From Candidatus Methanoplasma porotermitis (GTDB lineage: Archaea > Thermoplasmatota > Thermoplasmata > Methanomassiliicoccales > Methanomethylophilaceae), in contig JAITOF010000029.1 of assembly GCA_031290095.1 (NCBI GenBank), positions 1 to 40,480 on the forward strand: DNA of 40,480 nucleotides, read 5' to 3'. The translations under genes and the position numbers were made by a program. Every line of letters starts with the position of its first letter. Positions within the stretch are counted from its first letter, which is position 1. Below, piece by piece: positions 25,201 to 33,440 of this stretch. The notes beneath the pieces are model-generated. The model made no database searches, was not told the DNA's origin, and saw only the letters and a program-made list of their open reading frames with translations.

Positions 25201-28154
25201 AGGCACACGCTTACGCGGCCATCCTGGCCGTCTTGGCCTTGGCCGCGACCGGCGCATTCCTCGCCTCCGACCAGAACTCGCCTTACGCCGACGCGATTGC
25301 AGACGGCGACAGCGGCGACATCCATTGGGACCTTGCCGCTGGCGTCCTCACGCTGACTCTGAAGCCGGGCAACGTAGGCACGGACATGGAGGACTACGTG
25401 GCTGACAGCGACGCGCCCTGGTACGCACATCGGGCATCGGTCGCTAGGGTCGTCATAGGAGACGGCATAACGAGCATAGGGGACCGCGCGTTCGCGTCGT
25501 CCGCCCTCTCGTCCGTATCCATACCCGGCAGCGTGACGTCCATAGGCGACTATGCGTTCGCATATTGCCTATCCCTCGCGGCGATAGACATCCAGAGCGT
25601 GACATACATAGGCAGCTTCGCGTTCTTCAGTTGCTTTTCCCTTGCTACAATCGACATCCCGAGCGGCATGACCTCCATAAGCGAGCGTACGTTCGAGCTG
25701 TGCTGGGGCCTTACCTCCATCATCATTCCCGACAGCGTGACGTACATAGGTAGCGGTGCCTTCACCAGATGCTACGGCATCGAGTCCGTCGACATAGGGG
25801 TCGGCGTGCAGACCATAGACGAAGGCGCGTTCTCAATGTGCTGGGGCCTCTCCCTCGTTACGTTCCACGGAACCGTGGAACACATCAGGGGCACCGTGTT
25901 CTGGGATGACCAGCAGCTGCGCAACATAGTGTTCGAGGGCTCCGCCCCGACAGATCTCGGCGACGGCTCGTTCTGCCTGAGCCGCGGCCAGGCTACAGTG
26001 GAAACGTACGTCTGGTCGACGACAGACTTCACGGATGATCTCCTCGCGGCCGCAGAGGGAGGGGGGTTCTACGTATACACCTACACTACGATATACTACG
26101 GGGGCGCAGTGGGAGGCGCAGGCTACCCCAACCTGCTCCCCGAAGAGATGGAGAATCACAATGATGTCACGGGGCAGATCACTTGGTCGTACGTCAAAGG
26201 CACGAAGACGCTGACGCTCAGCGGGACGGGGGTCAGCACGTTACCCACCGACGGCCCTTGGCATGACTACAGGCTGTACACGAAGCATCTTGTCATAGGC
26301 GATGGAATAAGGATTTTGAATGGCAGAGCGTTCAAGCAGTACCTCAATCTAGAATCCGTAGAACTCTCGGACAGCGTGGTGACCATTGGAGCCAATGCGT
26401 TCGCCCACTGCATCAATCTCAAGTCTGTAACAATCACCGGCAACGCCTTGCAGTACATACAGGATAACGCATTCTTCAGATGCATCAAACTCGAGTCGAT
26501 TATCATCCCGTCCAGCGTGACGACCATACAGTCCATGGCATTCTTCGACAGCTTCTCCCTATCCTCGGTGACCATAATGAACCCGAACATGACGACTCTG
26601 GCGGAAGACGCGTTCAGTAGCAACACAGACGGGGCGAACACAGTCATACTGATATACAACCCCGACGCGGGGGGCGGCACAGGCACGCTGTACGACCCAG
26701 AGGGCGCGTCTCTCAACGCGACGGTGGCGTACTTCGACCTCATTGGAACCCCGTATGCAACGAAGACTCGCGACGGGGTCATGAGCCTCTATGGGTTCTC
26801 AGGCGCGGTGCAGGCCGGAACGACAGCATGGGACGCGGACGTAGCCACCGTCTTCGAAGGCTATCCGTTCGCCGTGCCGGCGGGGGCCGTGCTCTACCTG
26901 TCCGAGGGCGAGACTTACAGTGTGGGCGTGACAGTCGGCTCCAATGGGACGTTCGGCTACGAGATATACTCGGAAGAGCCGAGAGGGGTCCTGACTGAAA
27001 TCGGCCTCACAGGGACGCAAAATATCTCCGTGCCGGCGGGCTGGAGCCTCCTCCTCACAGGGTCGCCCTCTGGCGGATACCAGTTCGAGAAGTGGAACGA
27101 CGGCGAGGACGACTTGGCGTACAACCCCATATCCGCCTCCGAGGCAGGGCAGTACGAGGTCTCGTTCAACCAGGTCGGCTCCCCTGGCAGCGGGTATGTC
27201 GTGACCGTGACTGCGGAGGCCCACGGGAAGGTCCTGTACGCTCCGTCCGGCGATACCCCCGCAGGAGAAATAGCCGGCACGGCGGACATACACCTGGGCG
27301 ACGGCGAGACGGTCACCCTGACCGGCATCGCCGTCGCAACGCACTACGCGTTCGAGAAATGGACACGCTCCCTTCCGTCGGCGGCAACGTTCGCCTACGA
27401 CCCGGTCGTCGTCTCGTCCGCAGGGGAGTACGAGGTGTCGTTCTTCGACTCGACGAATCCCGCCAACGGGTACAACGTGACCGTGACGGCGGGATACGGC
27501 GGCAAGGCCCTGTACGCCACGTCCGACTCCGCGGCCTCAGGCGAGACGGCAGGGATGGCGACGGTGCACGTGAACAGCGGGAGGGCAGTCGTCCTCACCG
27601 GGGTCGCGACCGTGCCCAACTACGTGTTCGAGCAGTGGACGCGGTCCGCCCCGTCGGCGGCCGCGTCCGCCGCCAACCCTCTGACGGTCTCGTCGGCGGG
27701 GTCGTACGCCGCCGCCTTCCTCGGCCCGCTCTACACCGTCAGCGCATCGGCGGACTCGAACTCAACGATAACCCCCGCCGGCTCCGTGAGCGTGTCAGGC
27801 GGATCGAGTGCGATGTTCTCGTTCTCGGCGAACGCCGGCTATGCCATATCCGACGTGGTCGTGGACGGGGCGAGCGTCCCGTCCGCCGCCGCGTCTGGGA
27901 CGTACGCGTTCTCCGGCGTGGCCTCCAACCACACGATAAGCGTGACGTCCGCGCCGTCCGCCTCCTCGTCGGGAGGCTCCGGAAGTGGAAGCGGAAGCGG
28001 CAACGGAAGCGGAGACGGCTCCGGTGACGGCGCAGGTGAATCTCGCGCAGGGGACGGCGACGACGGCGTGTCGGTCGTTGCAGTTTTAGCCGTAGTGGTC
28101 GCGGCCATAGCCGTCGGCTCTGCCGTCCTGTGGCTCCTGCTCAGGCGTCGCTGA
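25197..28154 (+). CDS. BspA-like leucine-rich-repeat surface protein with C-terminal membrane anchor
   Basis: This 985-residue exported protein starts with a signal peptide (hydrophobic residues 5-25). Two related modules follow, each a short beta segment (IHWDLAAGVLTLTL near 40; ITWSYVKGTKTLTL near 323) then BspA-type leucine-rich repeats (IGDGITSIGDRAFASS at about 82, IPDSVTYIGSGAF and so on). From about 590 to 850 there are InlB/Listeria-Bacteroides-like beta repeats (YVVTVTAEAHGKVLY, FEKWTRSLPS, then a near copy FEQWTRSAPS). A Gly/Ser/Asp-rich linker, a transmembrane helix (about 958-980) and the stop-transfer tail RRR end the protein. It probably faces outward and mediates adhesion or host contact. 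Gut-associated methanogens carry many such proteins. Expression may be affected by the adjacent poly-G tracts. Confidence 0.93.
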   Translation: MKAHAYAAILAVLALAATGAFLASDQNSPYADAIADGDSGDIHWDLAAGVLTLTLKPGNVGTDMEDYVADSDAPWYAHRASVARVVIGDGITSIGDRAFASSALSSVSIPGSVTSIGDYAFAYCLSLAAIDIQSVTYIGSFAFFSCFSLATIDIPSGMTSISERTFELCWGLTSIIIPDSVTYIGSGAFTRCYGIESVDIGVGVQTIDEGAFSMCWGLSLVTFHGTVEHIRGTVFWDDQQLRNIVFEGSAPTDLGDGSFCLSRGQATVETYVWSTTDFTDDLLAAAEGGGFYVYTYTTIYYGGAVGGAGYPNLLPEEMENHNDVTGQITWSYVKGTKTLTLSGTGVSTLPTDGPWHDYRLYTKHLVIGDGIRILNGRAFKQYLNLESVELSDSVVTIGANAFAHCINLKSVTITGNALQYIQDNAFFRCIKLESIIIPSSVTTIQSMAFFDSFSLSSVTIMNPNMTTLAEDAFSSNTDGANTVILIYNPDAGGGTGTLYDPEGASLNATVAYFDLIGTPYATKTRDGVMSLYGFSGAVQAGTTAWDADVATVFEGYPFAVPAGAVLYLSEGETYSVGVTVGSNGTFGYEIYSEEPRGVLTEIGLTGTQNISVPAGWSLLLTGSPSGGYQFEKWNDGEDDLAYNPISASEAGQYEVSFNQVGSPGSGYVVTVTAEAHGKVLYAPSGDTPAGEIAGTADIHLGDGETVTLTGIAVATHYAFEKWTRSLPSAATFAYDPVVVSSAGEYEVSFFDSTNPANGYNVTVTAGYGGKALYATSDSAASGETAGMATVHVNSGRAVVLTGVATVPNYVFEQWTRSAPSAAASAANPLTVSSAGSYAAAFLGPLYTVSASADSNSTITPAGSVSVSGGSSAMFSFSANAGYAISDVVVDGASVPSAAASGTYAFSGVASNHTISVTSAPSASSSGGSGSGSGSGNGSGDGSGDGAGESRAGDGDDGVSVVAVLAVVVAAIAVGSAVLWLLLRRR

Positions 28155-28427
28155 GGCGGCCTATGGAGGCCGGAAACTTCTTCCCAAAACCTTTTCGAGC
28201 GTATCTCAAACGCCGTCGGCCGTTTTAGCGGCGCACCGCCCCCACGTGGCGCCTTGCCCGATATGTCGGCGGCGACCTTTCACCGACGATATGCTTCCAG
28301 TGGTGGAAAGTCATTTTGTCACCCCGCTTGGGCGAGCTGTTCGCGAACCGGGCGCGGTGAAGGCTCCGTCGCCGATTTTTCCTGGCGGTCGAATCTCCAG
28401 AACCTGATCGTGAGGCCGAGACGTAAA
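28155..28427. other. Intergenic stretch with a short hairpin
   Basis: Straight after the surface-protein stop, CGGCC-TATGGA-GGCCG could form a 5-bp hairpin and weak terminator. I see no further gene; the open frames are short and arginine/serine-rich. Confidence 0.4.
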
Positions 28428-28444
28428 TTGGATATATATGCCAA
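28428..28444 (+). promoter_or_regulatory. TTGGAT-N5-ATCCAA operator before the nitrilase gene
   Basis: TTGGAT-ATATA-TGCCAA, with one mismatch in the right arm. The AT-rich centre, GGATATATATG, may be the TATA box itself. The ATG at 28482 is 38 nt downstream. Confidence 0.6.
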
Positions 28445-28481
28445 ATAATAATAACGATCACTGGCATGCAGGAGCGATGCC

Positions 28482-29279
28482 ATGTTTCGACTGACGATGG
28501 TCCAGATGACTTCGCGTATCGGCGACCTCGATGGGAACCTCCGGAAGATGCTGGAGTTCACAGACGACTCCAAAGGGTCGGACCTGATATGCTTCCCAGA
28601 GATGTCGCTTACAGGGTACGGCACGTCCCTTCCCGATGATTGCTTCATAGATGCGTCAGACAAGCATGTCAGGGACCTCGTCTGTTCAGCATCGAAGGCC
28701 GGGATCGCAATCGTCTTCGGGTTCGCACGAAGAAACGACGGCCGCAAGCACGTCTCACACGCCTTCGCATGCCCAGACGGGCCTCTGGCAGTTTACGACA
28801 AGACGCACCTCGGCGTGTCGGAGAGGCATGCGTACGATTCCGGGGACTTGTTCCTCGTGGCATCCGCAGGGCGTGCGAAGGTTGGCGTCGAGCTGTGCTC
28901 GGAGAGCCACTTCCCGGAGATATCCACATGCCTCAGGAGCATGGGGGCGGATCTGATACTTGCGCCGCACGCGTCGAGCATTGAAGCAAAGCGGAGGGTT
29001 GAGTTGTGGAAGAAGTACCTCCCCGCGAGGGCGTACGACAACGGCGTGTTCGTGGCGGCATGCAACAGGCTGCCTGAAGGAGGCATATTGATCCTCGACA
29101 GGAAGGGCGAGGTCGTCGCGGAGGACGTTTCTGTGGTCGAAGGCGCAGTCACTGTGGACATCGATGTGCTGTCGCCTCGCGTACCCCCAGAGCGCAGAGT
29201 CACCATGGCCGAGACCGATTACTTCAGCCTTCGCCGCCCGGAGCTGTACGGGGACGTGGCCCGCAGGCGCGAAACCTAA
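28482..29279 (+). CDS. Carbon-nitrogen hydrolase (nitrilase superfamily)
   Basis: The 265-residue protein has the full nitrilase catalytic triad: E40 in CFPEMSLTGYG, K107 in YDKTHL and C139 in VELCSESHFPE. The family hydrolyses amides or nitriles (omega-amidase, carbamoylases and so on). The length matches single-domain members. It stands alone between the surface-protein locus and a gene-poor spacer. A copy of the cbi-type operator over its TATA region suggests regulation with corrin genes, so its substrate may be a corrin side-chain amide or a related compound; that is speculative. Confidence 0.9.
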   Translation: MFRLTMVQMTSRIGDLDGNLRKMLEFTDDSKGSDLICFPEMSLTGYGTSLPDDCFIDASDKHVRDLVCSASKAGIAIVFGFARRNDGRKHVSHAFACPDGPLAVYDKTHLGVSERHAYDSGDLFLVASAGRAKVGVELCSESHFPEISTCLRSMGADLILAPHASSIEAKRRVELWKKYLPARAYDNGVFVAACNRLPEGGILILDRKGEVVAEDVSVVEGAVTVDIDVLSPRVPPERRVTMAETDYFSLRRPELYGDVARRRET

Positions 29280-29613
29280 GTTGGATTATGCTCATGCAAA
29301 AAGATGACCATACAGCCGCAAGCAGAGATCGCATGGCGGGTCGTTCTTGCAGGATCTGACCAGAATGCCAAAGAACAGGCCTGACGGGGGGGGGGGGGCA
29401 GGATCGCAGATGCGAAGCTGAGCAGGCGAGCCGCCTCTCAGATGCGGGGCGGCCGTGGAGAGCCGCTAGAGCGTCGCCGACATGGATGTCGCCTGACCTC
29501 TGGTTGATCGTCGGCTCTATTCTGCGCCCCGTAAATAAAAACGTCGAATGATTTATCCGACGCGGCTTATCTTTCGGAAAATCATTTATCCGATTGTCGC
29601 ATATCCCATTTTG
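29280..29613. other. Gene-free spacer containing a 13-base poly-G tract
   Basis: No credible gene is seen. It holds the poly-G tract at 29386-29398, a direct repeat of GAATGATTTATCCGA-like strings near 29550-29595 (ATTTATCCGA at 29551-29560 and 29584-29593), and AT-rich promoter-like sequence (CCCGTAAATAAAAACG) ahead of the cassette. Confidence 0.5.
29386..29398 (+). repeat. Poly-G tract of 13
   Basis: Thirteen consecutive G lie in the spacer about 105 nt after the nitrilase stop. It is the third G run of 10 or more in a 4.5-kb stretch. Confidence 0.9.
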
Positions 29614-29928
29614 ATGGGGAAGGCACTTCGTGGCATTGAACACGGACCAGACGAATTTGATTGCACCTGCAACAAGGACGGCAGAAGGATTGCGATATCT
29701 GGCCATGCCAAATCACACATGATCACGCACGGTATCCTTCCGACGACGCTCTGCGATATGATCGCGGACAGAATACCGTGCGGCACTAAAAGGGGCAAAC
29801 CGCACAGGCCTGATGCAAGAAGGGTCTGTTCGATGAGAAAAGAGCGGAAATACAACATCATCCTTGACCCGATAAGAATCGGAGACGAGGTCTGTTGGAT
29901 CGTATCCAACATAGAGCCGATATCATGA
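29614..29928 (+). CDS. Small toxin-like protein (possible DUF4258-like), first gene of a three-gene cassette
   Basis: The 104-residue protein begins MGKALRGIEHGPDEFDC. The segment ISGHAKSHMITHGI, then YNIILDPIRIGDEVCWIVSNI, recalls DUF4258 or RelE-like small toxins (histidine-led helix followed by a beta sheet). The resemblance is weak and I cannot name the family with certainty. The frame is open 22 codons upstream, but that part is AT-rich leader. The stop overlaps the next start (ATGA). The base composition is lower in GC than the flanking corrin genes, suggesting acquisition. The position before a Panacea-like protein is the main argument for a toxin. Confidence 0.55.
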   Translation: MGKALRGIEHGPDEFDCTCNKDGRRIAISGHAKSHMITHGILPTTLCDMIADRIPCGTKRGKPHRPDARRVCSMRKERKYNIILDPIRIGDEVCWIVSNIEPIS

Positions 29929-30548
29929 CCGAAAAATGTGAGCGTTGCGACTGGAAGAGACAGGACCGCACCCCAGAGGGGACCGGTCTCTCGTACCACT
30001 ACTACCAGTGCGACAGCTGCCATGACGTGGCATACCCCATGGATCAACTTCAGAAACTTATGGAATATGCGGAGTCCAACCAATTCATGTTCGTCGAAGA
30101 TTGGATATTGGCGTTGTTCTTCGCATTGCCCGACTCATACATAGTCGGGCGCACAAGCCTTCAAAAACAGATGTTTCTAATCGTGTACGAATTCGCTCCG
30201 AAAGAGAACATCCCGTCGGAGAACCCGGGGTTCCGCGCATACAAGTATGGGCCGTTCGCAGATCGCATCGCAGATGCGACCGAGGTCCTCATTCGAGACG
30301 GGCTCGTCATCAAGAACGGCAGGAAGGATTCAGGAAACGAACGTCTTGAACTCACCGAAAACGGGAAGAGTTTTGCAAAAACGGCGTTCGACAAACTTAC
30401 AGACGAGCAAAAGACAAAGCTCATCGACTTGCGAAAGGAGTATCAGCAATGGGGACTCGACGGCCTGCTCAAACATGTTTACACTTACTATGGGGAGTAC
30501 ACAGGCGAGTCGAAGATCAGGAATAAGGTTTTGAATCTTAAGAATTGA
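29925..30548 (+). CDS. Zinc-finger plus Panacea/SocA-like (DUF4065-type) protein, possible antitoxin
   Basis: The 207-residue protein has an N-terminal zinc ribbon (C5, C8, C29, C32) followed by a domain of the Panacea/SocA or YwgA kind: WILALFFALPDSYI, TSLQKQMFLIVYEF, FRAYKYGPFADRI, then the winged-helix end LELTENGKSFAKTAF. Panacea domains are known as exchangeable antitoxin modules that neutralise unrelated toxins, and zinc ribbons are frequent at the N terminus of MqsA/HigA-type antitoxins. The start ATG overlaps the stop of the small upstream gene, and its stop overlaps the next start (TGATG). The antitoxin role is inferred from domain and context. Confidence 0.65.
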   Translation: MTEKCERCDWKRQDRTPEGTGLSYHYYQCDSCHDVAYPMDQLQKLMEYAESNQFMFVEDWILALFFALPDSYIVGRTSLQKQMFLIVYEFAPKENIPSENPGFRAYKYGPFADRIADATEVLIRDGLVIKNGRKDSGNERLELTENGKSFAKTAFDKLTDEQKTKLIDLRKEYQQWGLDGLLKHVYTYYGEYTGESKIRNKVLNLKN

Positions 30549-31756
30549 TGCTCATGGTAAATCCGAGGATAATCGCCAAGGTCAAGGTAAAGGATACGGA
30601 CGAATCCACCGGTATCAGAGGAAGGACGCTCAACGTGCAGGTCAGAAACGGGCAGTCCTTCGACACCCCGTCCAAGCCTGTTGTAATCAAAGATTTCAAG
30701 GCAAAGGCTAGGAATCCGCACTACAGAGGAAAACTCCCCGGGGATCTTGCAGTGCTTCCAGAATATATCGAAGGTCGGATATTCGAAGAATACCTCCATG
30801 AGAACGGAAGGGTGAATAAAATCCACAGGGACTTGTCCCAGTACTCCGACTCGTCATCGTTCATGGTGAATGTTCCATCGTTGCAGATGAAGCCGATAAA
30901 CCCTGGTAAATCCATAGCGATGGTCACACTTAAGATGCAATTGGATGTTCCGACTCTTTCTGGCATCTGCATGCCCCTCTTGGAGGCCAGTGCCGCAGAT
31001 TACGGCAAAGCCTTGGAATATTGGATCAAGATGTCCGATGAATGCGGAAAGATGTGTGTCCCGCAGATTTCTGTGTCGGAGGACGTTCCGACGTTCGAGG
31101 CCAAATTGGACAACATCACAGAACTTTCGAAGACCGGCGCAGTTTCCATGGTCGATGTGGTGTATGGGGATCCAAGGAAGTTCAGGCATCAGTACGGAAT
31201 GCTCTGGGAGAAGAGGAACGAGCTGGAGGCGATCGTTCATTGCTCCAAAGCTCCGGCTAAGGGGGATCGGGTGTGCGACTACATGAACACGCACCCTGTG
31301 TACGACATGCTGCTTTATGGGATCGACAGCATGTCTGCCCCGCGTTCTCCGCCTAGGCCATTCTTTCCGAAGAAAGATTGCACGGAGGTTGCGGACATCG
31401 AAAAATACGAATGGGCAGACCAAGGCACTGCATCCATGATACTGGGCAACCATTGGGAGTCAGTGGACGGCGGCCATCTTACCTGTTCTTGCCCGATCTG
31501 CAGAGGGAGATCCCAATCGGAGATCGTCGAGACCTATTCCCGCAAGACCGACGGTTGCATCGATCAGTCTGCCATGAAGGACGTGTCCCTCATCCATGAC
31601 CATCTTTCGTTCACGGAAGAACTCGGCCCCATAAGAAAACGCATCAAAGGCCACGATATGGCCGGATACAGGAAAGGGAAGATCGATGCCAGAAATAAAT
31701 TCATATCCTCTGCGAGTTTCGGGGATATCCGCCAGTTTCCAAAGCGGCGCTCTTGA
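30548..31756 (+). CDS. Zinc protein resembling tRNA-guanine transglycosylase/DpdA, third gene of the cassette
   Basis: This is a 402-residue protein without a firm family call. Near the C terminus is C313-x-C315-x2-C318 followed about 32 residues later by IHDHLSF and then LGPIRKRIK. This is the order of the zinc site and helix of tRNA-guanine transglycosylases (CxCxxC...H, HNL, IR). Near the N terminus, NGQSFDTPSKPVV recalls the transglycosylase start. Alternating short hydrophobic strands between residues 130 and 300 would suit a TIM barrel. DpdA, a DNA-modifying relative, is another possibility. TTG at 30545 or ATG at 30554 are alternative starts. It is coupled to the Panacea-like gene. Confidence 0.5.
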   Translation: MLMVNPRIIAKVKVKDTDESTGIRGRTLNVQVRNGQSFDTPSKPVVIKDFKAKARNPHYRGKLPGDLAVLPEYIEGRIFEEYLHENGRVNKIHRDLSQYSDSSSFMVNVPSLQMKPINPGKSIAMVTLKMQLDVPTLSGICMPLLEASAADYGKALEYWIKMSDECGKMCVPQISVSEDVPTFEAKLDNITELSKTGAVSMVDVVYGDPRKFRHQYGMLWEKRNELEAIVHCSKAPAKGDRVCDYMNTHPVYDMLLYGIDSMSAPRSPPRPFFPKKDCTEVADIEKYEWADQGTASMILGNHWESVDGGHLTCSCPICRGRSQSEIVETYSRKTDGCIDQSAMKDVSLIHDHLSFTEELGPIRKRIKGHDMAGYRKGKIDARNKFISSASFGDIRQFPKRRS

Positions 31757-31927
31757 CCGTGAGGCGTTACAAGGGACAGAGGCAAAGTGGGGAACGGCTA
31801 CAGAGTTGGATGCGACACCCCCGCATCGAAAATGCCAAATGTCATATCGTGTGAACAGAAAGAAGCTCTGGAGTGCATCCCACGTTGTCGTATATGTTCA
31901 GACAAGAAGATGACCATATGGCAGCAG

Positions 31928-31951
31928 TTGGATTAATAATCCAATTAAATA
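31928..31951 (+). promoter_or_regulatory. TTGGAT-N5-ATCCAA operator joined to the cbiL TATA box
   Basis: TTGGAT-TAATA-ATCCAA is a perfect palindrome (31928-31944) and runs directly into TATA box TTAAATA (31945-31951). The cbiL ATG at 31979 is about 30 nt later. The preceding stretch 31757-31927 shows no supported gene. Confidence 0.82.
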
Positions 31952-31978
31952 GTCGTATCTCATTGACGGCATGATATC

Positions 31979-32674
31979 ATGGCAGGAAGGCTGTACGGAG
32001 TGGGAGTCGGCCCGGGGGATCCCGACCTTTTGACTCTCAAGGCGATAAGATGCGTGGAGGCGGCGGACGTAATAGCGTATCCGGTCAAGGCGCCTGGAGA
32101 AAAAGGAACGGCGCTTGAGATCGTGATGCAAAGGGCAGACCTGTCTCAGAAAGAGACGGTCGAGCTGATATTCGGGATGAATGCGGACGATAAGGCCCGC
32201 AAATCCGACTACGGGCGTGCCGTGGCCGCATTGTCCGCAATCTTGGACGGCGGGAAGAGCGTCGCAGTCATAACTTTGGGGGACGTCTCGCTGTACAGCA
32301 CGTACATGCGCCTGAACGCAGATATGGAGGCCCGCGGATACAAGACAGCGGTGATCCCAGGGGTGGCGTCGTTCTGCTCCGGGGCAGCAGAAGCGCGAAT
32401 GCCGCTCACGATCGGAGAGGAGGGGCTGGCCGTGGTGTCGATGAACGGAGACCCTGAAGAGATACGTGCGGCGGTGGAGAGCTTCGACAACATAGTGCTG
32501 ATGAAGGCCGGCGGGCACATGGGCGAGGTCGTGAAGCTCCTTGGCGACGCCGGCCTGAAAGAAAAGGCGACGATTGTAAGCAACATAGGGATGGACGGCC
32601 AATACGTGGGCCCGGTCGACGAAGAAAGGCAGTACGGGTACTTCACCACGGTGATCGTCAAAAAAGGAGAGTGA
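31979..32674 (+). CDS. cbiL: Cobalt-precorrin-2 C20-methyltransferase CbiL
   Basis: CbiL transfers a methyl group from SAM to C20 of cobalt-precorrin-2. The 231-residue protein has YGVGVGPGDPDLLTLKAIR at the N terminus and ITLGDVSLYSTYM, PGVASFCSGAAEA in the middle, as in this subgroup of corrin methyltransferases. The TATA box and operator directly ahead point to a near-leaderless start at 31979. It is the first gene of cbiL-cbiF-cbiH. Confidence 0.95.
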   Translation: MAGRLYGVGVGPGDPDLLTLKAIRCVEAADVIAYPVKAPGEKGTALEIVMQRADLSQKETVELIFGMNADDKARKSDYGRAVAALSAILDGGKSVAVITLGDVSLYSTYMRLNADMEARGYKTAVIPGVASFCSGAAEARMPLTIGEEGLAVVSMNGDPEEIRAAVESFDNIVLMKAGGHMGEVVKLLGDAGLKEKATIVSNIGMDGQYVGPVDEERQYGYFTTVIVKKGE

Positions 32675-32678
32675 GACG

Positions 32679-33440
32679 ATGATACACTTCATAGGCGCAG
32701 GCCCGGGGGACCCCGAGCTCATAACAGTCAGAGGGAGAAAGCTAATCGACGAGGCAGACGTGATAATCTATGCTGGATCTCTGGTGAACCCGGACGTCCT
32801 GAAGGGGTCAAAGCCCACAGTCGAGATCCACAACAGCGCATACATGGACCTGGACGAGGTCATGGACGTCATGAGCAGGGCGGAGAAGAGCGGCCTTAAG
32901 GCCGTTCGCGTGCACACCGGCGACCCTGCGATATACGGCGCGATAAGGGAGCAGATGGACAGATTGGAAGAGATGGGGATCGAGTTCGACGTGGTCCCCG
33001 GAGTCAGCTCGTTCCTCGCGGTCGCGGCTGTTCTGAAGAAGGAGTACACCCTCCCCGACGTGAGCCAGACCGTGATCGTCACGCGGATGGAGGGGCGCAC
33101 GCCGGTGCCTGAGAAGGAGAGGCTCATCGACCTGGCAAGGCACAACGCATCCATGGCGATATTCCTTAGCATAGGGTTCATCGACGAGATGTGCAAGACG
33201 CTTGTAGAGGGCGGGTACTCCCCAGACACGCCGGTCGCAGTTGTATACAAAGCGACATGGCCGGATGAGAAGATAGTGCTAGGCAGCCTCGCCGACATAG
33301 CCGGCAAGGTGAAGGCCGAGAAGATAGACAGGACGGCTTTGACCGTGGTCGGAAGGTTCCTCGGCGGCGAATACGGCCTCTCGAAGCTCTACGACAAGCA
33401 TTTCACAACCATGTACAGGAAGGGGGCGGAAGAGCAATGA
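32679..33440 (+). CDS. cbiF: Cobalt-precorrin-4 C11-methyltransferase CbiF
   Basis: CbiF methylates C11 of cobalt-precorrin-4. The 253-residue protein shows FIGAGPGDPELITVRGRKL, VIIYAGSLVN, VHTGDPAIYGAIREQMD, VPGVSSFLAVAA and the family-specific TRMEGRTPVPE and YKATWPDE. The start is 4 nt after the cbiL stop, with GGAGAGTGAG as a ribosome-binding region. It overlaps cbiH by 4 nt. Confidence 0.96.
   Translation: MIHFIGAGPGDPELITVRGRKLIDEADVIIYAGSLVNPDVLKGSKPTVEIHNSAYMDLDEVMDVMSRAEKSGLKAVRVHTGDPAIYGAIREQMDRLEEMGIEFDVVPGVSSFLAVAAVLKKEYTLPDVSQTVIVTRMEGRTPVPEKERLIDLARHNASMAIFLSIGFIDEMCKTLVEGGYSPDTPVAVVYKATWPDEKIVLGSLADIAGKVKAEKIDRTALTVVGRFLGGEYGLSKLYDKHFTTMYRKGAEEQ

Noticed and set aside
29281-29297. 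TTGGAT half-site just after the nitrilase gene
   Set aside because: The right arm does not match and no promoter or gene follows.
29895-29909. TTGGAT-CGT-ATCCAA palindrome close to the start of the Panacea-like gene
   Set aside because: The spacer is 3 instead of 5 and it falls within codons of the upstream gene (W-I-V-S-N). It could be an operator of the cassette, but there is one copy only.
31686-31913. 75-codon ORF overlapping the end of the transglycosylase-like gene
   Set aside because: It starts inside the preceding gene in another frame, has no ribosome-binding site and shows no family features.
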